Positions 44,554-53,476 of a DNA stretch of 64,000 nucleotides are shown here, piece after piece (position 1 is the first letter of the stretch; every line of letters starts with the position of its first letter). Location of the stretch: positions 4,626 through 68,625 of the forward strand of contig CAMOER010000012.1 in NCBI GenBank assembly GCA_946612455.1, given 5' to 3'. The notes under the pieces were generated by a model. It was not told the origin of the DNA. It saw nothing but the letters and a program-made list of their open reading frames with translations, and made no database searches. The DNA comes from UBA3305 sp002373555 (GTDB lineage Bacteria; Bacillota; Clostridia; Lachnospirales; Lachnospiraceae). A program made the position numbers and the translations under genes.

Positions 44554-45581
44554 AGGATCTCATCAAGCGCTGCGATCAGCTTTTCATTGTCTTCATGTTT
44601 TCTTACCGCGACCCTGTAGTACCCTTCCGAAAGGCCGTGATAATCGCTGCAGCCTCTGATCAGGATCTTCTTTTCGATCAGCTTTTCCGCAAGTCCGGGT
44701 TCTCCCCTGAACAGGAAGAAATTCGCTTCCGACGGGAATACCGTAAAGCCCAGTGCCTTCAGGTTCCTGGCCAGATACGGTTTTTCCTCCCGCAGGAACT
44801 CCCGGAAACGTTTCAGATACTGCCTGTCATCGCAGGCGGCCTGGGCGGCCCACTGCGCCGGCAGCGATACGTTCCACGGCTGGATCATGTCCCGGAGCGC
44901 CCAGATACCGGCCTTGTCCGCGCCGATCATATAGCCGAACCGGAGCCCGGCCATTGCATGGCTTTTCGTGAACGCACGCAGAATGATCAGTCCGGGATGA
45001 TCCGAAAGCTTTTCCGTAAGATCGTATTTGATCCGGTTCTCGCAGCAGTCCCGGAAGGTCTCATCCGCCAGAATCATGATCTTCCGTTCGTTGCAGAAGG
45101 CAAGCAGCCTGTCGATAAAGGCTTCGCTGTATACCGTTCCCGCCGGATTGGAAGGAGACGAGAAGCAGACCATCCCGGTGTCCGGATCGATCAGATCCAC
45201 GACGCTGTCATCGGGCTGAAATCCATCCTCCTCTTCGAGGATGATATGGCTGATCTCCTTTCCGCTGATGCGGGCCGCATATTCAAATTCCGAGAACGAA
45301 GGATCCAGGATCGTCACCTTCCGGATCCCGAACCGGCTCATCAGAAGATAGATCAGCTCTGTTGTTCCCGCGCCGCACAGGATCGTATCGGGATCGACTC
45401 TGTCCCGCTTTCCGAGTGCGGTCCGCAGCTCTGTACAGTACGGATCCGGATAAAAACCGGAGAACCGCACGGCATTCATACCTTCGTTTACTGCTGCTTC
45501 CGGCATTCCGAACGGATTCACATTGGCCGAAAAATCCAGCCGGATCCCGTTCTCGTATATATCGCCGCCATGTCTGTTCAT
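44541..45581 (-). CDS. PLP-dependent aminotransferase, CobD/HisC type
   Basis: 346 residues from ATG 45581 (MNRHGGDIYENG); a longer frame lacks a start signal. Fold-type I features include LDFSANVNPFGMP, FSSPSNPAGTVYS, ILADETFRD, and the Schiff-base Lys in RAFTKSHAMAGLRFGYMIG. The MNRHGGD opening and SANVNP are typical of threonine-phosphate decarboxylases (CobD), but no other cobalamin gene is close, so histidinol-phosphate-like transamination remains possible. It lies between alaA and mntP. Confidence 0.83.
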   Translation of the reverse strand: MNRHGGDIYENGIRLDFSANVNPFGMPEAAVNEGMNAVRFSGFYPDPYCTELRTALGKRDRVDPDTILCGAGTTELIYLLMSRFGIRKVTILDPSFSEFEYAARISGKEISHIILEEEDGFQPDDSVVDLIDPDTGMVCFSSPSNPAGTVYSEAFIDRLLAFCNERKIMILADETFRDCCENRIKYDLTEKLSDHPGLIILRAFTKSHAMAGLRFGYMIGADKAGIWALRDMIQPWNVSLPAQWAAQAACDDRQYLKRFREFLREEKPYLARNLKALGFTVFPSEANFFLFRGEPGLAEKLIEKKILIRGCSDYHGLSEGYYRVAVRKHEDNEKLIAALDEILWKH

Positions 45582-45597
45582 ATCTGTATCTCTTTTC

Positions 45598-46815
45598 TTA
45601 TGCCTGTCTGTAGCCTGCGAGGAAGTCCGCCAGCTCGGCACCGGCCCTGACCAGCTGTTCCTTTTCCGGCAGATAAACGATCCGGAAATGATCCGGCCGG
45701 ATCCAGTGGAAGCCGGTCCCGGCAGTGAACAGGATATGCTTCTCCTTCAGGAAATCCAGCACGAACTGCTCATCGTCACTGATATTGAACTTCTTCACAT
45801 CCAGCTTCGGGAAAATGTAGAACGCCGCTTCGGGCTTCACCGCGGAAACGCCGGGGATCTGCGTGATCGCCGAATAAATCGCTTCCCGCTGCTCATACAC
45901 ACGTCCGCCCGGCACCAGCATCTCCTTCGTGGAATCGAGCGACGCAAGCGCCGTCGGGATCAGCGACTGCGCGGGAACGTTCGAACACAGCCGCATCGAG
46001 GAAAGCATGTTCAGGCCTTCGATATACCCTTTCACACGGCTCTTGTCTCCCGCCAGACACATCCAGCCGACACGGTATCCCGCGAGCAGATGGGATTTGG
46101 ACAGACCGTTTAACGATACGGTAAAAAGATCCGGTGCCAGTGAAGCCAGCGCGGTATGCTGCTTTCCGTCCATGACAAGACGGTCGTAGATCTCATCGGC
46201 AAAGAGGATGAGCTGGTGCTGTCTTGCGATCTCCACGATCTCGCGAAGAACCGCCTCCGGATAGAGCGCGCCGGTGGGATTGTTCGGATTGATGACGACA
46301 ATGCCCTTGGTGTTCGGCGTCACCTTTTTCTTCATGTCCTCGATATCCGGAAGCCAGCCCGCCTGTTCATCACAGATATAATGCACGGCTTTGCCGCCGG
46401 CCAGCGTGACGGACGCCGTCCAGAGGGGATAATCCGGTGCAGGCACCAGGATCTCGTCGCCCGTATCGAGCAGACCCTGCATGGACATCGTGATGAGCTC
46501 GCTCACGCCGTTGCCGGTGTAGACATCGTCCAGGCCGACATTGGGGATATTCTTGCTCTTCGCATAACGGCAGATCGCTTCTCTTGCTTCGGTGATTCCC
46601 TTGGAGTCCGAATAGCCCTCTGTCTGGGAGAGCCTCGAGGAGATCGCGTCGATCACCGGCACAGGCGCACGGAATCCGAAGGGCGCCGGGTTGCCGATAT
46701 TCAGCTTCATGATCGGAATGCCGGCCGCCTCCATGCGCCCGGCTTCATCCATGACCGGACCGCGGATATCATAGGATACATTATCGAGTTTCTTTGATTT
46801 TGCGTATTCTTTCAT
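45598..46815 (-). CDS. Pyridoxal-phosphate aminotransferase, AlaA-like
   Basis: 405 residues. The N-terminus YDIRGPVMDEAGRMEAAG and KLNIGNPAPFGF are those of AlaA-type alanine or glutamate-pyruvate transaminases. INPNNPTGALYP, LFADEIYDRLVMDG and the PLP Lys240 in SLNGLSKSHLLAGYRVGW are intact. It likely makes alanine from pyruvate with glutamate. It lies downstream of thrC, with a small stem-loop in the gap, and 17 bases before the CobD/HisC-type gene. Confidence 0.9.
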   Translation of the reverse strand: MKEYAKSKKLDNVSYDIRGPVMDEAGRMEAAGIPIMKLNIGNPAPFGFRAPVPVIDAISSRLSQTEGYSDSKGITEAREAICRYAKSKNIPNVGLDDVYTGNGVSELITMSMQGLLDTGDEILVPAPDYPLWTASVTLAGGKAVHYICDEQAGWLPDIEDMKKKVTPNTKGIVVINPNNPTGALYPEAVLREIVEIARQHQLILFADEIYDRLVMDGKQHTALASLAPDLFTVSLNGLSKSHLLAGYRVGWMCLAGDKSRVKGYIEGLNMLSSMRLCSNVPAQSLIPTALASLDSTKEMLVPGGRVYEQREAIYSAITQIPGVSAVKPEAAFYIFPKLDVKKFNISDDEQFVLDFLKEKHILFTAGTGFHWIRPDHFRIVYLPEKEQLVRAGAELADFLAGYRQA

Positions 46816-46850
46816 TATAAAACACCACCTAGGGATCTATGTACAAACGG

Positions 46851-46876
46851 ACTGCCGCGGATCACAGCGCGGCAGT
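46851..46876 (-). terminator. Stem-loop after thrC
   Basis: Perfect arms ACTGCCGCG / CGCGGCAGT, followed on the minus strand by CCGTTTG. The T-run is short, so termination would be partial. Confidence 0.5.
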
Positions 46877-46898
46877 TCAACGTCGATATGGTTCGTAT

Positions 46899-48383
46899 TT
46901 AACGGATCCCGAGAAATCCTTTAACGACGGAAGTCATCTCATCCCGTCCGCAGACGGTCGTATGCTTCACAGGAGCATCCAGGATCTCCCTGATCGCGCC
47001 GGGGACCGGCACGCCGGACAGTTCCTTAAGCGGTGCGATCAGATCGAAATCCGCACAGGCTTCGTACTTCGCATCGATTGCAGAAAGCACGGAATGCGTA
47101 AATTTATACGGGCTTGCGGTGGAAGCGATCACCGTGACCGCATCATCGCCGGAATCTTTCTTATATTTTTCAAAGGCACAGGCTGCGACCGCCGTATGCG
47201 GATCAATGATGTACTGATCGCTTTCATAGATCTTCTTAATGGTCTGCGCAGTCTCCGCTTCGTCGGCATAATAGCCGCAGAAGGATGCCAGGCCGGCCTT
47301 CATCTCTTCCGAGATCGTATATCTGCCAGTCTCCGCGAGCTCCTGCATGAGCTTCCGGTTCTCGTCAGCGCTCTGACCGCAGAGCAGCCAGATCAGTCTC
47401 TCGAGATTGCTGGAGAGCAGGATGTCCATGGAGGGGGAGGACGTCAGATGGAACTCTCTGTTCCTGTCATATACACCGGTGCAGAAGAAATCGAACAGTA
47501 CTTTGTTCTCGTTCGATGCACAGATCAGCCGGTTCACCGGCAGGCCCATCTGCTTTGCATAGAATGCCGCAAGAATGTTGCCGAAGTTGCCGGTCGGAAC
47601 GACAATATTGATCTTCTCTCCGTCCGCGATCTTTCCCTCCCGGAGAAGCGATACATAGGCATGCACATAATAAACGATCTGCGGAACGAGTCTTCCGATA
47701 TTGATCGAATTGGCGGACGAGAAAGTAAAGCCCGCTTCCGCCAGCTCCGCCCGCAGCGCCGCATTTCCGGAAATAGCCTTCACGCCGTTCTGTGCGTCAT
47801 CGAAATTGCCCTCGATGCCGACGACGAAGGTGTTCGCGCCGGGCTGAGTGACCATCTGCTTTTTCTGGATCGGGCTGACGCCGTCCTTCGGATAGAAAAC
47901 GATGATGCGCGTGCCGGGCACACTGTCAAAGCCGGCAAGCGCTGCCTTGCCCGTATCGCCGGAAGTCGCCGTCAGGATCACGATCTCCTTGTCCAGGCCG
48001 CATTTCTTTGCAGATGTCGTCATCAGATGCGGCAGGATGGAAAGCGCCATATCCTTGAATGCGATCGTCTTTCCGTGGAAGAGCTCCAGGAAATGCGCGC
48101 CGGCTGCTTCCTTCAGCGGAGCGATCGCAGGCGTGTCGAACTTCTCGTCATAGGCATTGCCTATGCAGCTTCTCAGTTCCTCCTCTGTGAAGTCGGTCAG
48201 ATACAGCTTCATGACTTCATAGGCAAGATCCTGATAGGAAAGCTTTGAAAGCGCGGAAAAGGTCCGATCGAATGCGGGGATCTCATCAGGAACAAAGAGC
48301 CCTCCCTCCGGGGAGAGCCCTGTCAGTATTGCTTCTGATGAGGAGAATTTCAGAGAATCATCTCTTGTGCTTTTAAAAATCAT
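46899..48383 (-). CDS. thrC: Threonine synthase
   Basis: 494 residues. The N-terminus FKSTRDDSLKFSSSEAILTGLSPEGGLFVP and the PLP Lys110 in HGKTIAFKDMA are diagnostic. TATSGDTGKAALAGF, ANSINIGRLVPQIVYY and VPTGNFGNILAAFYAKQMG are intact. It converts O-phosphohomoserine to threonine. It is separated from ilvC by a 214-base gap that contains a palindromic repeat element. Confidence 0.96.
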   Translation of the reverse strand: MIFKSTRDDSLKFSSSEAILTGLSPEGGLFVPDEIPAFDRTFSALSKLSYQDLAYEVMKLYLTDFTEEELRSCIGNAYDEKFDTPAIAPLKEAAGAHFLELFHGKTIAFKDMALSILPHLMTTSAKKCGLDKEIVILTATSGDTGKAALAGFDSVPGTRIIVFYPKDGVSPIQKKQMVTQPGANTFVVGIEGNFDDAQNGVKAISGNAALRAELAEAGFTFSSANSINIGRLVPQIVYYVHAYVSLLREGKIADGEKINIVVPTGNFGNILAAFYAKQMGLPVNRLICASNENKVLFDFFCTGVYDRNREFHLTSSPSMDILLSSNLERLIWLLCGQSADENRKLMQELAETGRYTISEEMKAGLASFCGYYADEAETAQTIKKIYESDQYIIDPHTAVAACAFEKYKKDSGDDAVTVIASTASPYKFTHSVLSAIDAKYEACADFDLIAPLKELSGVPVPGAIREILDAPVKHTTVCGRDEMTSVVKGFLGIR

Positions 48384-48427
48384 AGTATTCTCCCTGCAGG
48401 ATCATGGCATCCAGACTTCCGGAAGCT

Positions 48428-48542
48428 GTCATTCTGAGGACAGCCTGCTGTCCGAAGAATCCACCGCTTTCTGTCTTCGGTTTTAGAAAAACCGCTTGTT
48501 TCAGGGCGTGGATCCTTCGTCGCTTCAATCCTCAGGATGACA
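48428..48542. repeat. Composite palindromic intergenic element, full copy
   Basis: The left half begins GTCATTCTGAGGA and carries GAAGAATCCACCGC; the right half (48505-48542) begins GGCGTGGATCCTTCG and ends TCCTCAGGATGACA. The halves are imperfect inverted copies, able to form a long hairpin. The right half matches 18476-18513. Confidence 0.82.
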
Positions 48543-48597
48543 TTATCCCGTCATCCATCTGTATTCCATGGTTCTGCCTGTTCTGAAGACTGTTTTA

Positions 48598-49614
48598 TCA
48601 GTTGTCGATCAGCTTGCCTTCTTCATTCCAGCTGTAGAGTTCGCGGATCTCTTTTCCGATCTTCTCAGCGGGATGCTCTGCATTCGCTCTGCGCATCGCG
48701 CGGAAATGTACCTGGGAACCTGCATCGGACATCTCCAGCAGGAATTCCTTCGCGAAAGTGCCGTCCTGGATGTCGGCCAGGATCTTCTTCATGGTCTTCT
48801 TGGTCTCCTCGGTGATGAGCTTGGGACCCGTCACATAATCACCGTACTCAGCGGTGTTGGAGATGGAATAACGCATGCCGGCGAAACCGGACTGGTAGAT
48901 CAGGTCAACGATCAGCTTCATCTCATGGATGCACTCGAAGTAGGCATTTCTGGGATCATAACCGGCTTCTACAAGGGTCTCGAAACCGGCCTTCATCAGC
49001 GCGCAGACACCGCCGCAGAGAACGGCCTGCTCACCGAAGAGGTCTGTCTCGGTCTCGGTACGGAAGGTGGTCTCCAGGAGTCCTGCTCTTGCGCCGCCGA
49101 TGGCCAGACCATAAGCAAGTGCCATATCCAGGGCCTTGCCGGTGTAATCCTGCTCCACAGCTACCAGGCAGGGCGTTCCCTTGCCGGCCAGATACTCGGA
49201 ACGAACGGTATGTCCGGGCGCCTTCGGAGCGATCATGGTGACATCCACATTCGCGGGCGGCGTAATGCAGCCGAAATGAATGTTGAAGCCGTGTGCGAAC
49301 ATAAGCATGTTGCCCTCTTCAAGGTTGGGCTCGATGCTCTCTTTGTATACCTTTGCCTGAAACTCGTCATTGATGAGGATCATGATGATGTCAGCCTTCT
49401 TCGCAGCTTCCGCTACGGTGTAGACTTCCATGCCCTGCTTCTCGGCCTTTGCCCATGAACGGGATCCTTCATACAGACCGACGATCGAATGGCATCCGGA
49501 TTCCTTCAGGTTCAGTGCATGTGCATGTCCCTGGCTGCCGTAGCCGATGATGGCGATGGTCTTTCCTTTAAGAAGATCGATGTTGCAGTCCTGCTGGTAA
49601 AAAATTCTGGCCAT
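48598..49614 (-). CDS. ilvC: Ketol-acid reductoisomerase (class I)
   Basis: 338 residues, the usual class I length. The N-terminal loop IAIIGYGSQGHAHALNLKESG binds the nicotinamide cofactor. MIAPKAPGHTVRSEY, DLFGEQAVLCGG and FECIHEMKLIVDLIY supply the Mg2+ and substrate ligands. It acts in valine, leucine and isoleucine synthesis. The specificity loop reads LYEGSRSWAKAEK, with Glu at a place that often decides cofactor choice. It follows ilvN by 29 bases. Confidence 0.97.
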   Translation of the reverse strand: MARIFYQQDCNIDLLKGKTIAIIGYGSQGHAHALNLKESGCHSIVGLYEGSRSWAKAEKQGMEVYTVAEAAKKADIIMILINDEFQAKVYKESIEPNLEEGNMLMFAHGFNIHFGCITPPANVDVTMIAPKAPGHTVRSEYLAGKGTPCLVAVEQDYTGKALDMALAYGLAIGGARAGLLETTFRTETETDLFGEQAVLCGGVCALMKAGFETLVEAGYDPRNAYFECIHEMKLIVDLIYQSGFAGMRYSISNTAEYGDYVTGPKLITEETKKTMKKILADIQDGTFAKEFLLEMSDAGSQVHFRAMRRANAEHPAEKIGKEIRELYSWNEEGKLIDN

Positions 49615-49643
49615 TTTTTATCCCTCCTGTATTCTATACCGTT

Positions 49644-50147
49644 TTATTCGGCGCGCTCCGCCTGATCGGCTCTGCCTCTGGACATGGCGGTAATGCCTGT
49701 CCTGGTGATGTCGATGATCCGGAAATCATTGAGCAGATTGATGAATGCATCCAGCTTGCTCTCTGTGCCCGTAAGCTCCAGAATAAGCGAGTGCTCGGCA
49801 ACATCGATGATCTTCGCACGGAAAATATCGGCTACAGCGATGACCTGCGGGCGTTTTACCGCGTCCGCTTCCACTTTGACAAGCACAAGCTCGCGCTGTA
49901 CAGCCATCTCCTGCGGCAGCTCCTTGACATCCACGACATCCACGAGCTTGGCGACCTGCTTCCTGATCTGCTCCAGCTCCTCATCCTCTCCGTTGGAGAC
50001 GATGGTGATGCGGGTGAATTCCGGGTTCTGCGTGACGCCCGCGGAGATGCTCTCGATATTGTAGCCTCTTCTTGAGAACAGCGCGGACACACGGGATAGG
50101 ACGCCTGAGGAATTCTCCACAAGTACCGATAAAACCATGCTTCTCAT
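49644..50147 (-). CDS. ilvN: Acetolactate synthase small regulatory subunit
   Basis: 167 residues from ATG 50147, which lies 8 bases after AGGGAG; ATG 50153 is only 2 bases away from it. The ACT domain (1-75) begins SMVLSVLVENSSGVLSRVSALFSRRGYNIESI. The C-terminal domain includes EVVDVAEHSLILELTG-like sequence and ends with a charged tail. It regulates the catalytic IlvB subunit by valine, but no ilvB lies here; the gene is the first of the ilvN-ilvC unit. Confidence 0.95.
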   Translation of the reverse strand: MRSMVLSVLVENSSGVLSRVSALFSRRGYNIESISAGVTQNPEFTRITIVSNGEDEELEQIRKQVAKLVDVVDVKELPQEMAVQRELVLVKVEADAVKRPQVIAVADIFRAKIIDVAEHSLILELTGTESKLDAFINLLNDFRIIDITRTGITAMSRGRADQAERAE

Positions 50148-50178
50148 CGACATTACTCCCTTAAACAGTATTTAAGCG

Positions 50179-50207
50179 ATTCTAACACAATCAAGAAAGC
50201 CTTGCAA
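50179..50207 (-). promoter_or_regulatory. Promoter of ilvN-ilvC
   Basis: Minus strand: -35 TTGCAA (50202-50207), 17-base spacer, -10 TAGAAT (50179-50184). The leader is only about 25 bases, so no attenuator or T-box is present. Confidence 0.85.
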
Positions 50208-50218
50208 GTAAAAAAAGT

Positions 50219-50254
50219 AACCCATGGGTTAAGCGGTGCCTGTCCCCATGGGTT
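50219..50254. repeat. CCCATGGG / GTGCCTGTCCCC repeat acting as terminator
   Basis: Arms AACCCATGGG and CCCATGGGTT flank a core with GGTGCCTGTC. On the minus strand ACTTTTTTT follows, so it probably ends the PEPCK-like transcript. The core sequence GGGGACAGGCAC also occurs in the hairpin at 63896-63957. Confidence 0.8.
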
Positions 50255-50262
50255 ATATAGTA

Positions 50263-52158
50263 TTATCTCAGTTTCATCGGTGTCAGCGCCAGGTACTCCT
50301 CGAGCGGCGCATCTTCCATGCAAAGCTTAATGATCTGTCTTCCCATCGGATCCAGTTCATCCGTATCGAACTGCTGAATCTGTTCCTTGAAGAAATCCGT
50401 CAGGATCTTCGCGCCGGCATCATAGCCTTCCTCGCCCAGCTTGCTCTGCAGCTCTGGACGCAGAAACGTACGTCTGATGTACTGTCCGTCGATCTTCATC
50501 TCATCCAGCGAATAGCCGAACAGCGGGCAGCGGGCGGGTACGAGATGCTTCATCCGCACATTGCCGACACGGCGGGACAGATACTCTCTGGTGAGCCATT
50601 CGCCCATGAATCCGATATGGTACGCGCCGATATGCTGGTTCGGAATCAGGATATTCAGTGTCTTGGGGGTGCTCACAAGCTGATCCAGCAGCAGGTTTGC
50701 CTGTCTGACCTTCTTTCCCGTCGCGAAAGGCCAGTAGGATCCGACGCCCTCCGCTTTCAGAGCGGAACCGCCCTCATCGGCGATCGAAGGATTCTTGAAT
50801 CCTCTCGGGCAGACCAGTCTCCACAGCCACGCGAGCGAAGCGGGAATGAACTGCACCATGCCCATCACGCCGTAATCCGGATGCTTCACGGTCGATGGAG
50901 GCATACGCACGCCGAAGGAACGGACATTGACTTCCTGCGGCATATCGCCGGGCACGATATTGTCGATCATCTTTCTGGGAATGATCACGCGGGGGTTCGA
51001 GCAGGGCTTTCCGTTCGATTCCAGCACATGCTCCCAGATCAGACAGGTGGATCCGGGGATGCCGTCGATATTGAAGAACTCCAGCGGCTCTTCCGGATGA
51101 ATGCTGATGCGCTCATACATCGGCGAATTGCCGTAATACTGGTCGCCGTCCATGCGGAGGAACCAGCCGCTCTCCGCGTCCGCGATCACAAGTCTTCCGG
51201 AATCATCCTGAAAGCTCTTGTGCGCCATGACCATATCGTCGGCGATCGGATGGATCGAGCAGGTCTCCTCCAGGTTCAGATAGAATTTTTCACCGGAAAT
51301 GGTGTGCGTACCGAGCACGACCTTGCCGTCCTCTTCCCTGTGGATCTCTTCGAGCATCTCGCTCTTGCCGCCGCCGGAAGCGCCCTCGTGCATGAAGACA
51401 ACTTCATTCTCATACGGCGTCTCCATAATGCAGGCGGAAGCATGGTTCGTGACCCACCCTTCATTCTCGCCGATATCGAGCAGCACGGAGAAAACGCCCT
51501 TCTTGGCCGACGGGCCGGGATACAGATTATAGGAAAAGACCTCGTGCAGTTCTTCGCTTCTCTGGTGTACCACGACCTGCTTGCCTTCAAAATGCGTCTC
51601 CCGGAAAGGCGGCGCCACATAGATGATCGCCCGGGGCTTAAAGCCGGCTTCGATATCATTGATGCTGACAAATCCCTGCATGTTGGCAAGGCCCAGCGCG
51701 AAGAAGGCCGCGTTTGCCGGGCAGACCATCAGCGCATCGTAGCCGTAGTACTCGCCGCCCGCGTGGAACGGCAGGATGATGACATTCTGTGTCTGGAACC
51801 ATTCCATGGTCTCGGCGCGCAGTTTGCTGAATTCATAACCGTAAACATCCTTAAAGCGGGGCTTGTCTGTCGGCAGATCATCGCCGATGCGCATGCAGTC
51901 CGGCTCTCTGCGGCGCATGTAGTCTTCCATAAAATTGACGACCACACCGTTCTTGCAGCGGACGACTTCCGCTTCCTTGAAGACACCCTTCCCGGGAATC
52001 GTGTAGGTCACGTCATATCTGGATGTATGGGTCGGTCCGAAGCAGAGCTCCGTGAGCTGCTCCTTGGTCTCCGGATAAATGCGCCAGCCGCAGTGCTCCA
52101 GCGCTTCTTTTGTATCCTCCGGCAGGATGAATTTCGAAAATACGGGATCGATAAACAA
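50263..52158 (-). CDS. DUF4914-like, PEPCK-related P-loop protein
   Basis: About 631 residues from TTG 52158, which has AGGAGG 8 bases upstream. ATG 52215 would leave a leader of about 8 bases and has no ribosome site. The family, remembered as DUF4914, shares architecture with phosphoenolpyruvate carboxykinase: FGPTHTSRYDVTYTIPGKG in the N-terminal part, the P-loop EGASGGGKSEML near residue 256, and FNIDGIPGSTCLIWEHV further on. A GTP- or ATP-dependent carboxykinase or protein kinase (HprK/PEPCK fold) is plausible but unproven. Monocistronic, with its own promoter and terminator-like repeat. Confidence 0.75.
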   Translation of the reverse strand: MFIDPVFSKFILPEDTKEALEHCGWRIYPETKEQLTELCFGPTHTSRYDVTYTIPGKGVFKEAEVVRCKNGVVVNFMEDYMRRREPDCMRIGDDLPTDKPRFKDVYGYEFSKLRAETMEWFQTQNVIILPFHAGGEYYGYDALMVCPANAAFFALGLANMQGFVSINDIEAGFKPRAIIYVAPPFRETHFEGKQVVVHQRSEELHEVFSYNLYPGPSAKKGVFSVLLDIGENEGWVTNHASACIMETPYENEVVFMHEGASGGGKSEMLEEIHREEDGKVVLGTHTISGEKFYLNLEETCSIHPIADDMVMAHKSFQDDSGRLVIADAESGWFLRMDGDQYYGNSPMYERISIHPEEPLEFFNIDGIPGSTCLIWEHVLESNGKPCSNPRVIIPRKMIDNIVPGDMPQEVNVRSFGVRMPPSTVKHPDYGVMGMVQFIPASLAWLWRLVCPRGFKNPSIADEGGSALKAEGVGSYWPFATGKKVRQANLLLDQLVSTPKTLNILIPNQHIGAYHIGFMGEWLTREYLSRRVGNVRMKHLVPARCPLFGYSLDEMKIDGQYIRRTFLRPELQSKLGEEGYDAGAKILTDFFKEQIQQFDTDELDPMGRQIIKLCMEDAPLEEYLALTPMKLR

Positions 52159-52229
52159 ATTTTCTACCTCCTGGTCTGATGTTTTCGTTAAACAGATCTT
52201 ATTGCCTCTGCTCATTTTAATTCCGAATA

Positions 52230-52258
52230 ATGATATACCATTTTCAAAAGACTGTCAA
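52230..52258 (-). promoter_or_regulatory. Promoter of the PEPCK-related gene
   Basis: Minus strand: -35 TTGACA (52253-52258), 17-base spacer, -10 TATCAT (52230-52235). The start point near 52223 supports the TTG start at 52158. Confidence 0.82.
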
Positions 52259-52353
52259 ACTCTTGTCATTCCGTACAGGCATCTCCCATCAGTATTCTGC
52301 TGTTTTTCCGCGCGCACAGCCATACGATCCGCTTCGGAAGCCGTGCCTCCCGC

Positions 52354-52382
52354 TTGCATCATGACTTCATTTGTGGTAGTAT
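52354..52382 (+). promoter_or_regulatory. Likely promoter of the YihY gene
   Basis: -35 TTGCAT (52354-52359), 17-base spacer, -10 TAGTAT (52377-52382). A small hairpin ATGCTC/GAGCAT follows at 52381-52400, before GGAGGGGAG. Confidence 0.65.
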
Positions 52383-52417
52383 GCTCTCAATTATGAGCAT
52401 CGGAAAGGAGGGGAGTC

Positions 52418-53332
52418 ATGGAGAATAAAGGCTGGCGCAAATGGTACGATATCGTCTGGAAGATCGTCGATAAATTCATCGAAGACAATATCACGCTCTA
52501 TTCCGCCCAGACGGCCTATTTCATCGTCGTCTCGCTGATCCCGTTCGCCATCGTCCTGGTCCCCATCCTATCCCTGCTGATCCCGGACTCCACATTTGCG
52601 CTGCTTTCCGAAGCGATCCATATCCTGCCCGGCTCTCTCGGAGACTATGCCGAGCGGATCCTTGCGACCCTGTTTAAGATCCCTACCACCCGGACCCTGT
52701 TCCTGTACATCCTGATCTCCTTATGGGCATCTTCCAAGGGGATCATGAGCCTGCAGAACGGACTGCACGGCATCTACCATATCACAGAGACAGAGAATTA
52801 TTTCAAGCGCCGTTTCCGCTGCGTCGGCTATACCTTCGTATTTCTGATCTTTATCCTGTTCGCGCTGGGTTTCATGGTCCTCGGCAATACGATCGATTCC
52901 ATGCTGTTCGAATACGTGCCGTTCCTGACGCCGCTTGCAAGATTTATCTACGCGTTCCGTTTCCTGATCGGCATCGCGCTGTTCGTGCTCGTCGGCACCT
53001 TCGGCTACAAGCATCTGGCCAGTACAAACTGCACTTTCCGGGATGCTTTCCCCGGCGTCGCGCTGACCACGATCGCCTGGCTGATCTTCACGGGCCTGTT
53101 TTCCATATATGTTACATATATATCTCAGTATATAACACTTTACGGATCCCTGGGTGCGCTGATCTTCCTTTTCCTCTGGCTGTACTTCTGTCTTCTGATC
53201 CTCATGGTGGGCGCGGAATTCAATGTTTACTTTGCCGCACGGCGCGAAAGACTCGGCGGAATGAATCTGGATGATCCGGAGATCGGCAGCGACGAAAAGG
53301 CTGAGACCGCGGGTGCAGAAACGATTCATTAA
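52418..53332 (+). CDS. YihY/BrkB-family inner-membrane protein
   Basis: 304 residues with six hydrophobic helices (about 25-60, 85-105, 135-160, 175-200, 205-230, 240-270). The opening DNITLYSAQTAYFIVVSLIPF and the late ITLYGSLGALIFLFLWLYFCLLI-type segment are family hallmarks. The older label ribonuclease BN is known to be wrong for this family; function is not established. The C-terminal tail is acidic. GGAGGGGAG precedes the ATG. Divergent from the PEPCK-related gene. Confidence 0.92.
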   Translation: MENKGWRKWYDIVWKIVDKFIEDNITLYSAQTAYFIVVSLIPFAIVLVPILSLLIPDSTFALLSEAIHILPGSLGDYAERILATLFKIPTTRTLFLYILISLWASSKGIMSLQNGLHGIYHITETENYFKRRFRCVGYTFVFLIFILFALGFMVLGNTIDSMLFEYVPFLTPLARFIYAFRFLIGIALFVLVGTFGYKHLASTNCTFRDAFPGVALTTIAWLIFTGLFSIYVTYISQYITLYGSLGALIFLFLWLYFCLLILMVGAEFNVYFAARRERLGGMNLDDPEIGSDEKAETAGAETIH

Positions 53333-53359
53333 TCATATATATAGTTACAAAAAATATAA

Positions 53360-53387
53360 TTGTAATATTTCAGAATAATGCTAATAT
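53360..53387 (+). promoter_or_regulatory. Promoter of the coiled-coil repeat protein
   Basis: -35 TTGTAA (53360-53365), 16-base spacer, -10 TAATAT (53382-53387), in an AT-rich stretch after the YihY stop. Confidence 0.65.
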
Positions 53388-53476
53388 AGTAGCTAAGCAA
53401 AAGCAGTCCGAACAAGCGGGCTGCCGTTCTCCCGGAAAAACCGTATCCGGCATTCAAAAAATGAGGAGGGATGATC

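Noticed and set aside
50154..50262. T-box or leucine attenuator before ilvN
   Set aside because: The promoter lies about 25 bases from the start region, leaving no space for a leader structure.
50236..52179. 647-codon plus-strand frame opposite the PEPCK-related gene
   Set aside because: The minus-strand protein has clear motifs, promoter and ribosome site; the plus frame has none.
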